Source: Psychrobacter sp. NG25 (GTDB lineage: Bacteria; Pseudomonadota; Gammaproteobacteria; Pseudomonadales; Moraxellaceae). From it: a stretch of DNA of 64,000 bases. Numbering within the stretch: the first letter of the stretch is position 1; each line of letters opens with the position of its first letter. Under the pieces are notes generated by a model, which worked only from the letters and a program-made list of their open reading frames with translations, was not told the DNA's origin and ran no database searches. Below are positions 36,098 to 45,789 of this stretch, one piece after another. The stretch spans positions 1 through 64,000 of the forward strand of contig NZ_JADGMV010000006.1 in assembly GCF_015234355.1 (NCBI RefSeq), in the 5' to 3' direction. The position numbers were made by a program, and so were the translations under genes.

Positions 36098-37069
36098 ATG
36101 AGTCTAGAAAATCAAAAAAAATCGTTAAACATACTCGTTATTATGGATCCTATCGAGCAGGTTAATTATAAAAAAGACACTACCTTAGCTATGATGTGGT
36201 CAGCACAAGATCGCGGGCATAGCCTAGGATACTGTCAGATTCATGACCTTTGGTTGAATCGTGGGCAGTTGATGGTCGATACGCAGCCAGTAACGGTAAA
36301 GCGTGATCCAGCAGATTTTTATACATTAGGTGACAAAAGCACTGCACCAGTCAGCGATTATGATGTGATTTTGATGCGTAAAGATCCACCGTTTGATATG
36401 CGTTTTATCTATACGACCTATATGCTCGATCATGCAAAAGTAGCAGGCGTACTCGTGGTCAACGATCCGCAAGCCATCCGTGATTGTAATGAGAAACTGT
36501 TTGCCACTTGGTTCAGCGATTATATGAGCCCAACGATTGTGACCAGTAAACAGGCGCACATTCGCAATTTCATTGCTGAGCAGCAAGACGTTATTGTCAA
36601 ACCCCTAGATGGCATGGGCGGTACAGGTATCTTCCGTCTGACTGCTGATAGCCCAAACATTGGTGTCACACTAGAAGTATTGACGGAGCTAGAGACGCTG
36701 CCAATTATGGCACAGCGTTATTTACCAGAGATTGTCGAGGGCGATAAACGCGTATTAATCGTCGATGGTGTGGTGGTAGATTATAGTTTGGCTCGTATAC
36801 CAACCAAAGGCGAGACCCGTGGTAATCTAGCCGCAGGTGGTAGTGGTGTTGCTATGCCGTTGACCGATATCGAACGTCAAGTGGCAGAAGTAGTAGCACC
36901 TATCGTGAAAGAAAAAGGTCTCATGTTCGTTGGCCTCGATCTAATTGGTGGTCGTATTACTGAGATTAACGTTACCAGTCCGACTTGTGTACGCGAGATT
37001 GATGATCAGTGTGGTACAGACATTGCAACGGATTTCATTATCGCTATCGAAAATAAATTCACGATTTAA
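36098..37069 (+). CDS. gshB: Glutathione synthetase
   Basis: 323 residues from ATG 36098 (a GTG at 36086 is also possible). ATP-grasp enzyme joining glycine to gamma-glutamylcysteine. LNILVIMDPIEQVNYKKDTTLAMM at the N-terminus, VILMRKDPPFDMRFIYTTYMLD, VKPLDGMGGTGIFR and FVGLDLIGGRITEINVTSPTCVREID are GshB hallmarks. Monocistronic by spacing; a terminator is at 37309. Confidence 0.95.
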   Translation: MSLENQKKSLNILVIMDPIEQVNYKKDTTLAMMWSAQDRGHSLGYCQIHDLWLNRGQLMVDTQPVTVKRDPADFYTLGDKSTAPVSDYDVILMRKDPPFDMRFIYTTYMLDHAKVAGVLVVNDPQAIRDCNEKLFATWFSDYMSPTIVTSKQAHIRNFIAEQQDVIVKPLDGMGGTGIFRLTADSPNIGVTLEVLTELETLPIMAQRYLPEIVEGDKRVLIVDGVVVDYSLARIPTKGETRGNLAAGGSGVAMPLTDIERQVAEVVAPIVKEKGLMFVGLDLIGGRITEINVTSPTCVREIDDQCGTDIATDFIIAIENKFTI

Positions 37070-37141
37070 GCATCGTAGTAATGATAGAGTGATTTATCAT
37101 TAAGGTATGTGCACAATGATAAAAAAATAGTTGTGCTAAGC

Positions 37142-37248
37142 TATAGTCATTCCACTATAAAAGTATGACAGCGTTAACCTCGCTTGAAGTATCACATATA
37201 CCTCTACACTTGATTGCCTTGTACTACTTTTAAATTGAATCAACTACA
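37142..37248 (+). repeat. 107-bp miniature repeat, copy D
   Basis: Begins TATAGTCATTCCACTATAAA and ends TTGAATCAACTACA. Matches the reverse complement of 49439-49545 at most positions, including GACAGCGTTA, TTGAAGTATCAC and TATACCTCT. Confidence 0.85.
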
Positions 37249-37308
37249 TCTTGTCGAAACGTAATTGAAGATATCGATTCTATCGATGTTAAAGCGTATT
37301 TATTAAAG

Positions 37309-37340
37309 CCAAGCCGAGGTTGTTCACGGCTTGGATTTTT
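37309..37340 (+). terminator. Rho-independent terminator of gshB
   Basis: CCAAGCCG, 10-nt loop, CGGCTTGG, then ATTTTT; lies after the 107-bp repeat. Confidence 0.75.
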
Positions 37341-37486
37341 ATTATTAACGACGCATAAAATGCTATATATAAGTCAACGATTTACACTATACTATGCGAG
37401 ATTTTATAGGGTCGTTATTTGTCGATAACTAAAATCCTGATAGGATGATAAGTCCTTCATATAAATAAAAAGATAGGCAGGCGTTC

Positions 37487-38572
37487 ATGAAAAAACCGCA
37501 TATATTAATGATGGCTGCTGGTACTGGTGGGCATGTATTTCCAGCATTGGCAGTGGCTGAAGAATTGACTCAGCGCGGTGCGATTATTCATTGGTTAGGA
37601 ACGCCAAATGGCATGGAAAATGGCCTAGTTAAACCAACGGGTTATAGCTTTCATGCCATTGATATGCAAGGGCTGCGTGGTAAGGGAGTAGGGCGCTTGT
37701 TAAAGCTACCTGTAACCCTGCTATCAGCGACGATGGCTGCTATAAAAGTCATTCGCAACAATCAGATTGATATTGTTGTAGGCTTCGGTGGTTATGTAAC
37801 TGCACCGGGCGGCATTGCAGCACGTATGACTAGCACGCCGCTTATTATTCATGAGCAAAATGCTATTGCTGGCATGAGTAATCGCTATCTGTCTAAAATT
37901 GCTACCAAGGTATTACAGGCCTTTGAGCACACTTTTGCAAATAGCGAGCTTGATGCAAAGCTAGAGACGGTTGGTAATCCAGTACGTAATGCCATCACTG
38001 GTGTCGTGGAGCCGACAGTACGTTACGATTTGAATGATACGTCACCACTTAAGCTACTGGTAGTTGGTGGCTCTCTTGGTGCACAAGTATTAAATGATAC
38101 TGTGCCAAAAGCACTGGCATTGATGGACCGTCCTTTTGAAGTCCGTCATCAATGCGGGCGAAACAATGAGGCTGCCACGCAAACTGCTTACGATGAGCAA
38201 GAATTGAGCATTCATAAATTTGTAGTACAGCCATTTATTGATGATATGGCCGCTGCTTATAATTGGGCGGACATCATTGTTTGCCGAGCAGGAGCGTTGA
38301 CCGTTACCGAAATTCAAAACGTCGGTATTGCTGCTATTTTTGTACCACTGCCGCATGCAGTGGATGACCATCAGACGGCTAATGCGCGCACGCTAACCTC
38401 ACATGATGCAGCGATTTTATTACCTCAATCTGAGTTAACGCCACAGCGTTTGAGCAATGAGCTGGCAGCGCTTGATCGAAGTGCTTGCTTAACCATGGCC
38501 AAGAAAGGCCATGCACTTGCTAACCGTAGTGCTAGCAAGCAGGTTGCTGATATTATTTGGCAAACCCTGTAG
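37487..38572 (+). CDS. murG: UDP-GlcNAc:lipid I GlcNAc transferase MurG
   Basis: 361 residues, GT28 family. GTGGHVFPALAVAEEL at the N-terminus, VVGFGGYVTAPGGIAA, LIIHEQNAIAGMSNRYL, and the C-terminal UDP-GlcNAc site with CRAGALTVTEIQNVGIAAIFVPLPHAVDDHQTANA. Makes lipid II on the inner membrane face. First gene of the dcw-type series here; AT-rich leader with AGGCAGGCG before ATG. Confidence 0.96.
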   Translation: MKKPHILMMAAGTGGHVFPALAVAEELTQRGAIIHWLGTPNGMENGLVKPTGYSFHAIDMQGLRGKGVGRLLKLPVTLLSATMAAIKVIRNNQIDIVVGFGGYVTAPGGIAARMTSTPLIIHEQNAIAGMSNRYLSKIATKVLQAFEHTFANSELDAKLETVGNPVRNAITGVVEPTVRYDLNDTSPLKLLVVGGSLGAQVLNDTVPKALALMDRPFEVRHQCGRNNEAATQTAYDEQELSIHKFVVQPFIDDMAAAYNWADIIVCRAGALTVTEIQNVGIAAIFVPLPHAVDDHQTANARTLTSHDAAILLPQSELTPQRLSNELAALDRSACLTMAKKGHALANRSASKQVADIIWQTL

Positions 38573-38656
38573 CTTATATTTCTATCAGCTGCTATTTTTA
38601 TAACTGATTATTCTGATTCACCACATTTTATTCGCCTTTAACCAAGAGAATTGATT

Positions 38657-40096
38657 ATGCCTACCTCTGCGAAAGCGCTACCTAAACGTTTGATTGAAAT
38701 ACCAGAAATGCGCCGTATCCAGCATTTGCATTTTGTGGGTATTGGCGGCTCAGGGATGTGCGGTATCGCAGAGGTAATGAGCAATCAAGGTTATGAGGTA
38801 AGTGGTTCTGATATCGCTGAGAGTTTGGTGACTCGACGGTTACAGCAGATTGGTATCGAAATATCGATTGGTCACGATTCGAAAAACATTGCCAATGCAG
38901 ATGTCATCGTTGTATCGTCAGCGATTGACCGTAGTAATCCTGAGATTAAAGCAGCACTCGAAGCGCGCCTGCCAGTGGTACGCCGTGCAGATATGCTGGG
39001 TGAATTGATGCGTTATCGTCATAGTATTGCTGTTGCGGGTGCTCATGGTAAGACCACAACGACTAGCTTGCTCACTACGATGATGGCAGAAGGTCAGCTC
39101 GATCCTACATATGTGATTGGCGGTAAGCTTAATGCCTCTGGAAAAAATGCCGCGCTCGGTAGCAGTCGCTTTCTAGTCGCTGAAGCTGATGAGTCTGATG
39201 CATCGTTTTTATCTTTGCATCCGATGGCTGCAATTGTGACAAATATCGATCAAGACCATATGGAAACTTATGAGAATAGCTTTGATAAATTAAAAGCAGC
39301 TTATATTCAGTTCCTACAAAATATGCCGTTTTATGGTCTGGCTGTGGTGTGCGGTGATGATCCAGAATTGTATGCGATGATTGATGATATTGGTCGCCCT
39401 GTACTGACTTTTGGTCTTGAGCCTTTTAATGATGTGCAAGGTGTTGATTTGGTGACTGAAGGCACTAAAACCCACTTTACGGTATTACGCCGTGACCGTG
39501 AGCCTTTACGTTTAACGCTCAACATTCCTGGTACTCACAACGTTTATAATGCGCTCGCCGCTATCACGATGGCGACCGATGAAGGTGTGGATGATGAAGC
39601 CATTAAGCGCGCCCTGCAAAAATTCGAAGGTGTTGGCCGTCGTTTTGAGCAGCATGCCTCTGTAGATATCGATGATGGTAATGTCCTATTAATTGATGAT
39701 TATGGTCATCATCCAAAGGAAGTTGATGCAACTATTAAAGCTGCTCGTCAAAGTTTCCCTGATCGCCGTTTAGTCATGCTATTTCAGCCGCATCGTTATA
39801 GCCGTACGCGTGACTGCTATGATGATTTTGTCGAAGTACTGTCAAGTGTAGATGAACTATTATTATTAGACGTATATTCGGCAGGTGAAACCCCGATTAC
39901 AGGTGCTGATACCAAGTCATTGGCGCGTAGTATTCGTTTGCGCGGCGAAGTTGAACCTACGATTGTCGATAAAGATAATCTAGCGCCTGTGATGCAGCGT
40001 TTATTAAAAGCCAATGACATGCTGATCACTCAGGGTGCTGGTAATGTGGGGCAAATATCCGTTGATTTGGCTGCAAACAACCTTTACATCAAGTAA
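38657..40096 (+). CDS. murC: UDP-N-acetylmuramate--L-alanine ligase MurC
   Basis: 479 residues from ATG 38657. Adds L-Ala to UDP-MurNAc. [17 protein letters not shown]ossmann motif, [13 protein letters not shown]-loop, [10 protein letters not shown] and the family blocks [14 protein letters not shown] and [11 protein letters not shown]. Follows murG by 84 bp in the same direction. Confidence 0.96.
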   Translation: MPTSAKALPKRLIEIPEMRRIQHLHFVGIGGSGMCGIAEVMSNQGYEVSGSDIAESLVTRRLQQIGIEISIGHDSKNIANADVIVVSSAIDRSNPEIKAALEARLPVVRRADMLGELMRYRHSIAVAGAHGKTTTTSLLTTMMAEGQLDPTYVIGGKLNASGKNAALGSSRFLVAEADESDASFLSLHPMAAIVTNIDQDHMETYENSFDKLKAAYIQFLQNMPFYGLAVVCGDDPELYAMIDDIGRPVLTFGLEPFNDVQGVDLVTEGTKTHFTVLRRDREPLRLTLNIPGTHNVYNALAAITMATDEGVDDEAIKRALQKFEGVGRRFEQHASVDIDDGNVLLIDDYGHHPKEVDATIKAARQSFPDRRLVMLFQPHRYSRTRDCYDDFVEVLSSVDELLLLDVYSAGETPITGADTKSLARSIRLRGEVEPTIVDKDNLAPVMQRLLKANDMLITQGAGNVGQISVDLAANNLYIK

Positions 40097-40123
40097 GCTA
40101 AAAGAATTCTAGGAGTTATCCTC

Positions 40124-41215
40124 ATGACGACGAACAATGATCAAAAACATGCAAGAAATACAGCCACGGATGCCGCTGAGGATAAGACAGCTATTATTAA
40201 TCCAGAGCCAGCCCTAGCAGCAGTTGCACAAGCAGAGAAAAACAGTATGGAAAATAACCAGTCAGGCCAAAAAGCCTCATCAAATGTGGCTCCTAGCAAA
40301 GTAAAAGAAGCGAGTGAGTTTGGTAAGGTTGCTGTCGTCTATGGCGGTAGTAGTAATGAGCGTAGCGTATCTTTAGACAGTGGCGCGGCTGTATTGCAGG
40401 CCCTCCAAAACCAAGGCGTTGATGCCACTCATTTCGATCCTAAACATCAAGACATCACTGAGCTACGCGCGTATGATCGCGTGTTCAATGTGTTGCATGG
40501 TCGCGGCGGCGAAGATGGCTTGCTACAAGGCGTATTGCAATGGTTTGAGATTCCGCAGACAGGATCAGGAATTTTGGCATCGGCACTGGGCATGGACAAA
40601 GTACGCACTAAGCAATTGTGGCAAGGTTGCGGTGTAGCGACAGCCCCATTTTCATTGTTGACAGCGGATACCGACTGGCAGCAAGTAGTCAACATGCTAG
40701 GTCTGCCACTTATCATCAAACCTGTCCATGAAGGTTCAAGTATTGGCATGACGAAGGTCAACAATCTTGATGAGCTTCCGGCTGCCTATGCGACAGCGGT
40801 ACAGTGTGGTGATGCGGTGATGGCGGAGCGTTGGATTACCGGTCGCGAGTTTACGATTGTTATTATCGATGACGAGGCTTATCCGGTCATTCGTCTTGAG
40901 CCCGCAGATATTACTAACTTCTATGATTTTGAAGCCAAGTACAATCGTAATGATACCAGCTACTATATCCCGTGTGGCTTGAGCGATGCTGATGAAAAGC
41001 ATTTACAGGATTTAAGTCTGGCTGCATTCCGTGCTGTTGATGCAAAAGGTTGGGGACGTATCGATGCCATGCAAGATGAAGCAGGCAATTTCTGGTTGCT
41101 TGAAATCAATACTGTACCGGGTATGACCAGTCATAGCTTGGTACCGATGGCAGCCAAGGCTCGAGGCATGGACTTTGATACCTTATGCTGGCATATTTTA
41201 GCGCAGACAGTGTAG
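40124..41215 (+). CDS. ddl: D-alanine--D-alanine ligase with N-terminal extension
   Basis: 363 residues. ATP-grasp ligase making D-Ala-D-Ala: VAVVYGGSSNERSVSLDSG, GRGGEDGLLQGVLQ, PLIIKPVHEGSSIGMTKV, INTVPGMTSHSLVP. The core starts near residue 67, after an Asp/Asn/Ala-rich extension that a normal Ddl lacks. The first ATG has a good AGGAG site, so the extension is probably real. The gene lies between murC and ftsQ, as in most dcw clusters. Confidence 0.95.
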   Translation: MTTNNDQKHARNTATDAAEDKTAIINPEPALAAVAQAEKNSMENNQSGQKASSNVAPSKVKEASEFGKVAVVYGGSSNERSVSLDSGAAVLQALQNQGVDATHFDPKHQDITELRAYDRVFNVLHGRGGEDGLLQGVLQWFEIPQTGSGILASALGMDKVRTKQLWQGCGVATAPFSLLTADTDWQQVVNMLGLPLIIKPVHEGSSIGMTKVNNLDELPAAYATAVQCGDAVMAERWITGREFTIVIIDDEAYPVIRLEPADITNFYDFEAKYNRNDTSYYIPCGLSDADEKHLQDLSLAAFRAVDAKGWGRIDAMQDEAGNFWLLEINTVPGMTSHSLVPMAAKARGMDFDTLCWHILAQTV

Positions 41216-41694
41216 TTAGCTTTAAGTATTGTTGTACCTATTTATTCACGCAGCGTCATTCAGAGAGCGAGCTGCGTAAGTGAATTGAAAATGTTATCAA
41301 TGACACTAGTCGATTTTTATTTACAATGAATAGTTTTTCCTGAAAATAATCGAGTTAATGTATCACTAGAGATGCTATATCACAACTTCATGTAAACTTG
41401 TGTAAATTCGCTGTTGCCAGTAAGGGTTAGGCTATTGTTTGACTATGAAATACGTTAATATTGCATATTGTGGTTATATCTTGATGATGTTTAAGTTTTT
41501 ATAAGAAAAAACCATAAGTTATCTATGAATTAAGAAAAATGTTACGTTTAAATATGCGTAATAGCATCATATAAATTGTTTTAGCCAAAGACTTTGATAA
41601 TATATCGACTTAATAGCTCTCTGCATAATGTATGTAGACTGACATCAATAAATAGCATAAGCCGTTTTATGCAAATATAGGGACACAGGTCGTT
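41216..41694. other. Long spacer between ddl and ftsQ
   Basis: 479 bp. A hairpin (TTCACGCAGC near 41245 with GCTGCGTAAGTGAA near 41271) follows ddl and may act as a weak terminator or processing site. The rest is AT-rich. In most relatives ddl and ftsQ nearly touch, so this space suggests a separate promoter for ftsQ. Confidence 0.5.
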
Positions 41695-42489
41695 ATGGCT
41701 CAAACTGTCAACGAGGTAACTGACTTGATGAGTGATACAGCCCGTCGCCCAAAATCTAAGCTACAAGTACCAAGTTTAGTCAAATATTTATTTATGGCAA
41801 TGGTATTGGGGTTGCTTGTACTGATATTGATCATGGGTGGCAAGGCTTTGCGTGATGCGCCTCCAGCTGCGATCCATGTCAATCATAAAGGTTTGACAGG
41901 CGTTCAATATCAGTCGTTACAACAAGTCATGGATCAGCAGAAAGTAAGTAGTTTTTTTACCTCTGATTTGCAAGCATTAAGAGACATCACGATAGGTCTG
42001 GCTTGGGTGGATCAAGTGAGTGTTTCTCGTGATTGGCAGCGTGGCATCGTGGTGACTGCACTACCTAAACAGGCCGTTGCCAATTTTGGGACAGAACGTT
42101 TGGTTGATGCAAAAGGTACGGTTTTTGTCCCTGCTGATACTAAAGATTTGACGCAAGAAAAATTTGCTACTCTGCAAGGTGAGATTACCCAAGCACCAGT
42201 TATCATGCAACAGATGCAGCAAGTCAACGATTGGTACGCACCACTAGGTATACAAGTTGAAGATATTATTTTGTCACCAAGAATGACATGGTTGATTCGT
42301 TTTAATAATGGACTACGCGTCATCGTTGATAATGAAAACACTGCGCAAAAGCTACTGAACTTGAGTCAGCTACTTGGTAATCAACTAAGCGCGCGTCGAG
42401 ACCAAATACAATCAGTAGATTTGCGTTATAAAAACGGCTTTACCATTTCTGGAGATATGGTACAGCCAGAGAACGATGAAGCACCATAA
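41695..42489 (+). CDS. ftsQ: Cell division protein FtsQ
   Basis: 264 residues. Bitopic inner-membrane protein of the divisome, bridging FtsB/FtsL and recruiting later proteins. A cytoplasmic lead of about 27 residues, one helix (YLFMAMVLGLLVLILIMG), then a POTRA-like segment (HVNHKGLTGVQYQSLQQVMD) and the beta domain with VSRDWQRGIVVTALPKQAVANF. Followed by ftsA. Confidence 0.92.
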   Translation: MAQTVNEVTDLMSDTARRPKSKLQVPSLVKYLFMAMVLGLLVLILIMGGKALRDAPPAAIHVNHKGLTGVQYQSLQQVMDQQKVSSFFTSDLQALRDITIGLAWVDQVSVSRDWQRGIVVTALPKQAVANFGTERLVDAKGTVFVPADTKDLTQEKFATLQGEITQAPVIMQQMQQVNDWYAPLGIQVEDIILSPRMTWLIRFNNGLRVIVDNENTAQKLLNLSQLLGNQLSARRDQIQSVDLRYKNGFTISGDMVQPENDEAP

Positions 42490-42669
42490 TGATAGATATA
42501 AGCGAAAACTGGTTAATATTTTGACTTCTGGTTTGAGCTGTTTTTTTTGAACGGTTTTAATAGTATTTAGCACTGAATACACAACATTATAGTGTATTGA
42601 TAGCGATTTTTTAATGATCTAATGGAGACGTCATTTGGTCTCCTGTTTAGCGATAATTTGTCTGGTACC

Positions 42670-43962
42670 ATGAAAAATACTGAAAATCTGGTTGTTGTCC
42701 ATTTAAGTGCCACGGCAGTCTATGTCGTCATTGGCAATGTTGTCTCTGCAAAAGACATTCGCATCTTGGGCGTTGGGCAAGTTAAAAATAGCGATTTTTA
42801 TCAAGGTCAAATAAAGCATCGTGAGCGTTTGCAAGGTGCTATCAAGCAAGCCATTCAAGAAGCAGAAGATACTGCCAATTGCCGTGTACATAGTGTTTGG
42901 TTGACATTGGCAACGCCCGAACTGTCTAGCAAAAATAGTGCAGGTGACGTGCAAGTGGAAGAAGAGGCTGTACGTGCCAAAGATATGGTGCAAGCGCTGT
43001 CTAATGCTAAGTCACATGATTTGCCACCAGACTATTATTTGATGCACTGCTGTCAGCAAGGTATTTACGTCAACGATCAAGACTTTATGGTTGATGATGC
43101 TATCGAAACCATGGCGCATAATATCACCGTGATGTATCACATGATGATGATGCCAGTGTCTAGCCGCCAAAATATCCAGAAATTACTGCAAAGCTGCGAC
43201 GTTGGTATTGACCATATTGTCTTCGATGCAGTGACAAGCGCTGAATATAGCTTGATGAGCGATGAGCGTCAACAAGGTGTATGCTTGGTAGATATTGGTG
43301 CGAGTACCACCAGTATTTGTGTTTATAAAGAAAACAAACTGATATTTACCCACTGTATCGCAACGGGAAGCCATGAAGTAACGATGGACATCTCAGCTGA
43401 CTTTGGCATATCAATGATTGAAGCTGAAAAGCTCAAAAAGACTCATGGTACTGTCGATGTTAATAGTGTCGATCCTAGCTCATTCTTTATCTTTAAACCG
43501 CAAGGGTCAGGCGATGAGATTAACATTGGCATTTATAATTTAGCCCGCATTATTGAAGCTCGCTATGTCCAGATATTTACAGAAGTGGCTCGTCAATTAT
43601 ATGACGCAGATTTGATTGGTTATATAGACAAAGGTATCGTTCTCACTGGTGGTGGCAGCGTGGTTAAAGGTATGATACCTTTTGCCAAAAAATTGCTCAA
43701 AATGCCTGTGGTACTGACCAATATCCATCCTGCTATCAGTGCTTATAATCATTTTGATAATGATGAATCGTTCAAGCAGCTGAATATTCAAGTAAATGAC
43801 CGTGCCTACCAGACAGCGTTTGGTACGCTACTCTATAGTCAAAGTGAACAGTTCCGTCGTAGTGAAAAGAGTGAGCCTGAAGCGATTCAAAAAAATCGAG
43901 TCACTGGTGTTTTTCAGAGTGCAGGGCAACGTTTTGCTAGTGTACTGAAAAAGATATTGTAG
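42670..43962 (+). CDS. ftsA: Cell division protein FtsA with altered phosphate-1 motif
   Basis: 430 residues from ATG 42670 (frame open to 42622). Actin-like tether of FtsZ to the membrane. The N-terminal strand LVVVHLSATAVYVVIGNV aligns with the usual IDLGTTK region, but Asp, Gly, Thr and Lys of the phosphate-1 motif are His, Ser, Ala and Ala. The phosphate-2 motif (CLVDIGASTTSICVY) and the adenosine motif (IVLTGGGSVVKGM) look normal. The C-terminal end (GQRFASVLKKIL) fits the amphipathic membrane-targeting helix. Between ftsQ and ftsZ, as expected. Confidence 0.9.
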   Translation: MKNTENLVVVHLSATAVYVVIGNVVSAKDIRILGVGQVKNSDFYQGQIKHRERLQGAIKQAIQEAEDTANCRVHSVWLTLATPELSSKNSAGDVQVEEEAVRAKDMVQALSNAKSHDLPPDYYLMHCCQQGIYVNDQDFMVDDAIETMAHNITVMYHMMMMPVSSRQNIQKLLQSCDVGIDHIVFDAVTSAEYSLMSDERQQGVCLVDIGASTTSICVYKENKLIFTHCIATGSHEVTMDISADFGISMIEAEKLKKTHGTVDVNSVDPSSFFIFKPQGSGDEINIGIYNLARIIEARYVQIFTEVARQLYDADLIGYIDKGIVLTGGGSVVKGMIPFAKKLLKMPVVLTNIHPAISAYNHFDNDESFKQLNIQVNDRAYQTAFGTLLYSQSEQFRRSEKSEPEAIQKNRVTGVFQSAGQRFASVLKKIL

Positions 43963-43967
43963 GTTTT

Positions 43968-43977
43968 TTGGTATAAT
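43968..43977 (+). promoter_or_regulatory. Candidate extended -10 promoter of ftsZ
   Basis: TTGG-TATAAT at 43968-43977 contains the extended -10 form TGG-TATAAT, just after the ftsA stop and about 230 bp before ftsZ. No strong -35 box is apparent, as is normal for extended -10 promoters. Confidence 0.4.
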
Positions 43978-44210
43978 GTAGAAAGTACTAGCACTCTTAT
44001 AGCGTACACTAAATTATTTAAGCAGAAAACGAAGTAATATAAAAAGTAATACCCTTTGCGATGATGACCTATTGTTATCTATGCTGAAAGATTTAAGCCA
44101 TAACCCTATTTTATTTAAATACATTTATATATAGTATGTCGATAGTGCGCCATATGAGTGCGTTACCACGTATCAATCATCACGCTATCTGCAACTGGAG
44201 AATCCTTTTT

Positions 44211-45416
44211 ATGTCAAAATACACCATGCCAGATGATAACCAGCTTCAAAACAATGGCCAAGCGAGCTTCACTGTATTCGGTGTGGGCGGCGGCGGCGGT
44301 AATGCAGTTGAACATATGGTACAACAAGGGATTAGAGGTGTGACATTTGTTTGTGCTAATACAGATAAACAAGCACTTGATCGTCTAACAGCGCCGCATA
44401 AACTACAACTGGGTGCAAAGACGAACCGTGGTCTAGGTGCTGGTGCCAATCCAGAAGTCGGACGTGAAGCAGCAGAAAGCGAAGAAGAAGCTATCCGTGC
44501 GCTACTTGAACATGCAGATATGGTATTTATTACTGCTGGTATGGGTGGCGGTACAGGTACTGGCGCAGCACCAGTGGTTGCTCGTATTGCTAAAGAAATG
44601 GAAGTGTTGACAGTTGCCGTAGTGACCACACCATTTAAGTTTGAAGGTGGCAAACGTATCAAAGCGGCTAAGGCTGGTATTGAGCAGCTAACCAACTTCG
44701 TTGATTCTATCATTACTATTCCAAACGATAAGTTGATGAGTGTCTACGGCAATATCTCTATGCAAGATGCCTTTAAAAAAGCAGATGATGTGTTATTGCA
44801 TGCGGTTCAAGGTATTGCTGAAACTATCGCTAGCGAAGGCATGATCAATATCGATTTCAACGATATCCGTACTGCTATGACTGCTAAAGGTCATGCGATG
44901 ATGGGTATTGGCCGTGCAAGTGGTGATGATCGTGCACGTCAAGCGACTGAAAAAGCCATCAGATCTCCGTTACTTGATGATTTACGTTTAGAAAATGCTA
45001 AAGGTCTACTGGTCAACGTGATTTCTTCTGAGTCACTATCATTAGATGAGATGAGCAAGATCAGTGTTATCGTTGAAGAAATCACTGATATTGATGATGC
45101 TCATATTTTCTATGGTTCAGTTATCGATGAAAAAATGGGTGACGACTTGCATGTGACAGTCATCGCAACGGGTCTAACTCTGGATGAAAATGCTGGTCAA
45201 GAACCTGAAGTAGTGGAGCAGCCAGTGCCTTCTGTGAACAGCACTCAGCCTGTTGATCCTAATGTACATACCAGTGCTTTGAACAGCCAAAAGCAGTCAA
45301 ACGCTCAATTGTATCAAGATACCTCTGCTACGGTACGTTCTAATGCGCCTCAAGAGCAGGCTAAAACCAAAACCAACAGTATTCAAGACTATCTAAAACG
45401 CCAACAAAACAAATAG
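44211..45416 (+). CDS. ftsZ: Cell division GTPase FtsZ
   Basis: 401 residues from ATG 44211 (GGAG upstream; the frame is open to 44136). Tubulin-like GTPase forming the Z ring. FGVGGGGGNAVEHM at the N-terminus, the tubulin G-box GGGTGTGAAP, and KFEGGKRIKAAKAGI; then the T7 loop region with GRASGDDRA. The C-terminal linker is Gln/Asn/Ser-rich and ends with the conserved tail SIQDYLKRQQNK, which binds FtsA and ZipA. Strong terminator at 45443. Confidence 0.98.
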   Translation: MSKYTMPDDNQLQNNGQASFTVFGVGGGGGNAVEHMVQQGIRGVTFVCANTDKQALDRLTAPHKLQLGAKTNRGLGAGANPEVGREAAESEEEAIRALLEHADMVFITAGMGGGTGTGAAPVVARIAKEMEVLTVAVVTTPFKFEGGKRIKAAKAGIEQLTNFVDSIITIPNDKLMSVYGNISMQDAFKKADDVLLHAVQGIAETIASEGMINIDFNDIRTAMTAKGHAMMGIGRASGDDRARQATEKAIRSPLLDDLRLENAKGLLVNVISSESLSLDEMSKISVIVEEITDIDDAHIFYGSVIDEKMGDDLHVTVIATGLTLDENAGQEPEVVEQPVPSVNSTQPVDPNVHTSALNSQKQSNAQLYQDTSATVRSNAPQEQAKTKTNSIQDYLKRQQNK

Positions 45417-45442
45417 TGTTTTGAGATGTTTTTACATAGAGT

Positions 45443-45475
45443 AAAAAAAGCCAGCATTCAATTGCTGGCTTTTTT
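45443..45475 (+). terminator. Rho-independent terminator of ftsZ
   Basis: AAAAAAAGCCAGCA, loop TTCAAT, TGCTGGCTTTTTT. Confidence 0.93.
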
Positions 45476-45789
45476 ATGGCTGTAAATAAAGTATGTCTGT
45501 TTGCAAAGGCATTATTTTATGACTTTTTATTGATAGCAGTATTATTTTAGGAGTCGCTAATCATCACTAAATAATAGTTTGGAATATTTTTCGATGATAA
45601 AAATAGACTTGAATATGGCTGTTTATATAGAGACGGTTGTGTCAGTAGCGCATAGAAATAGTTTCAGTTTGGTGCGATAAGTGTTATCAATCAAGGAGAT
45701 AAGGAAAATAGCGAGTTTTAACTGTGGCGAACTAGGGGTTTGTAATGGTACACTATGGCAATTGTAACAAAATATGTGAGAAGACAGTC
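45476..45789. other. Spacer ftsZ to lpxC
   Basis: About 310 bp after the ftsZ terminator, AT-rich, the lpxC promoter region. No other feature recognised. Confidence 0.4.

Larger units (their letters stand above)
37070..37486. other. Intergenic region gshB to murG
   Basis: 417 bp holding one 107-bp repeat (37142-37248) and a terminator (37309-37340). The rest is the murG promoter region with no further feature. Confidence 0.55.
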
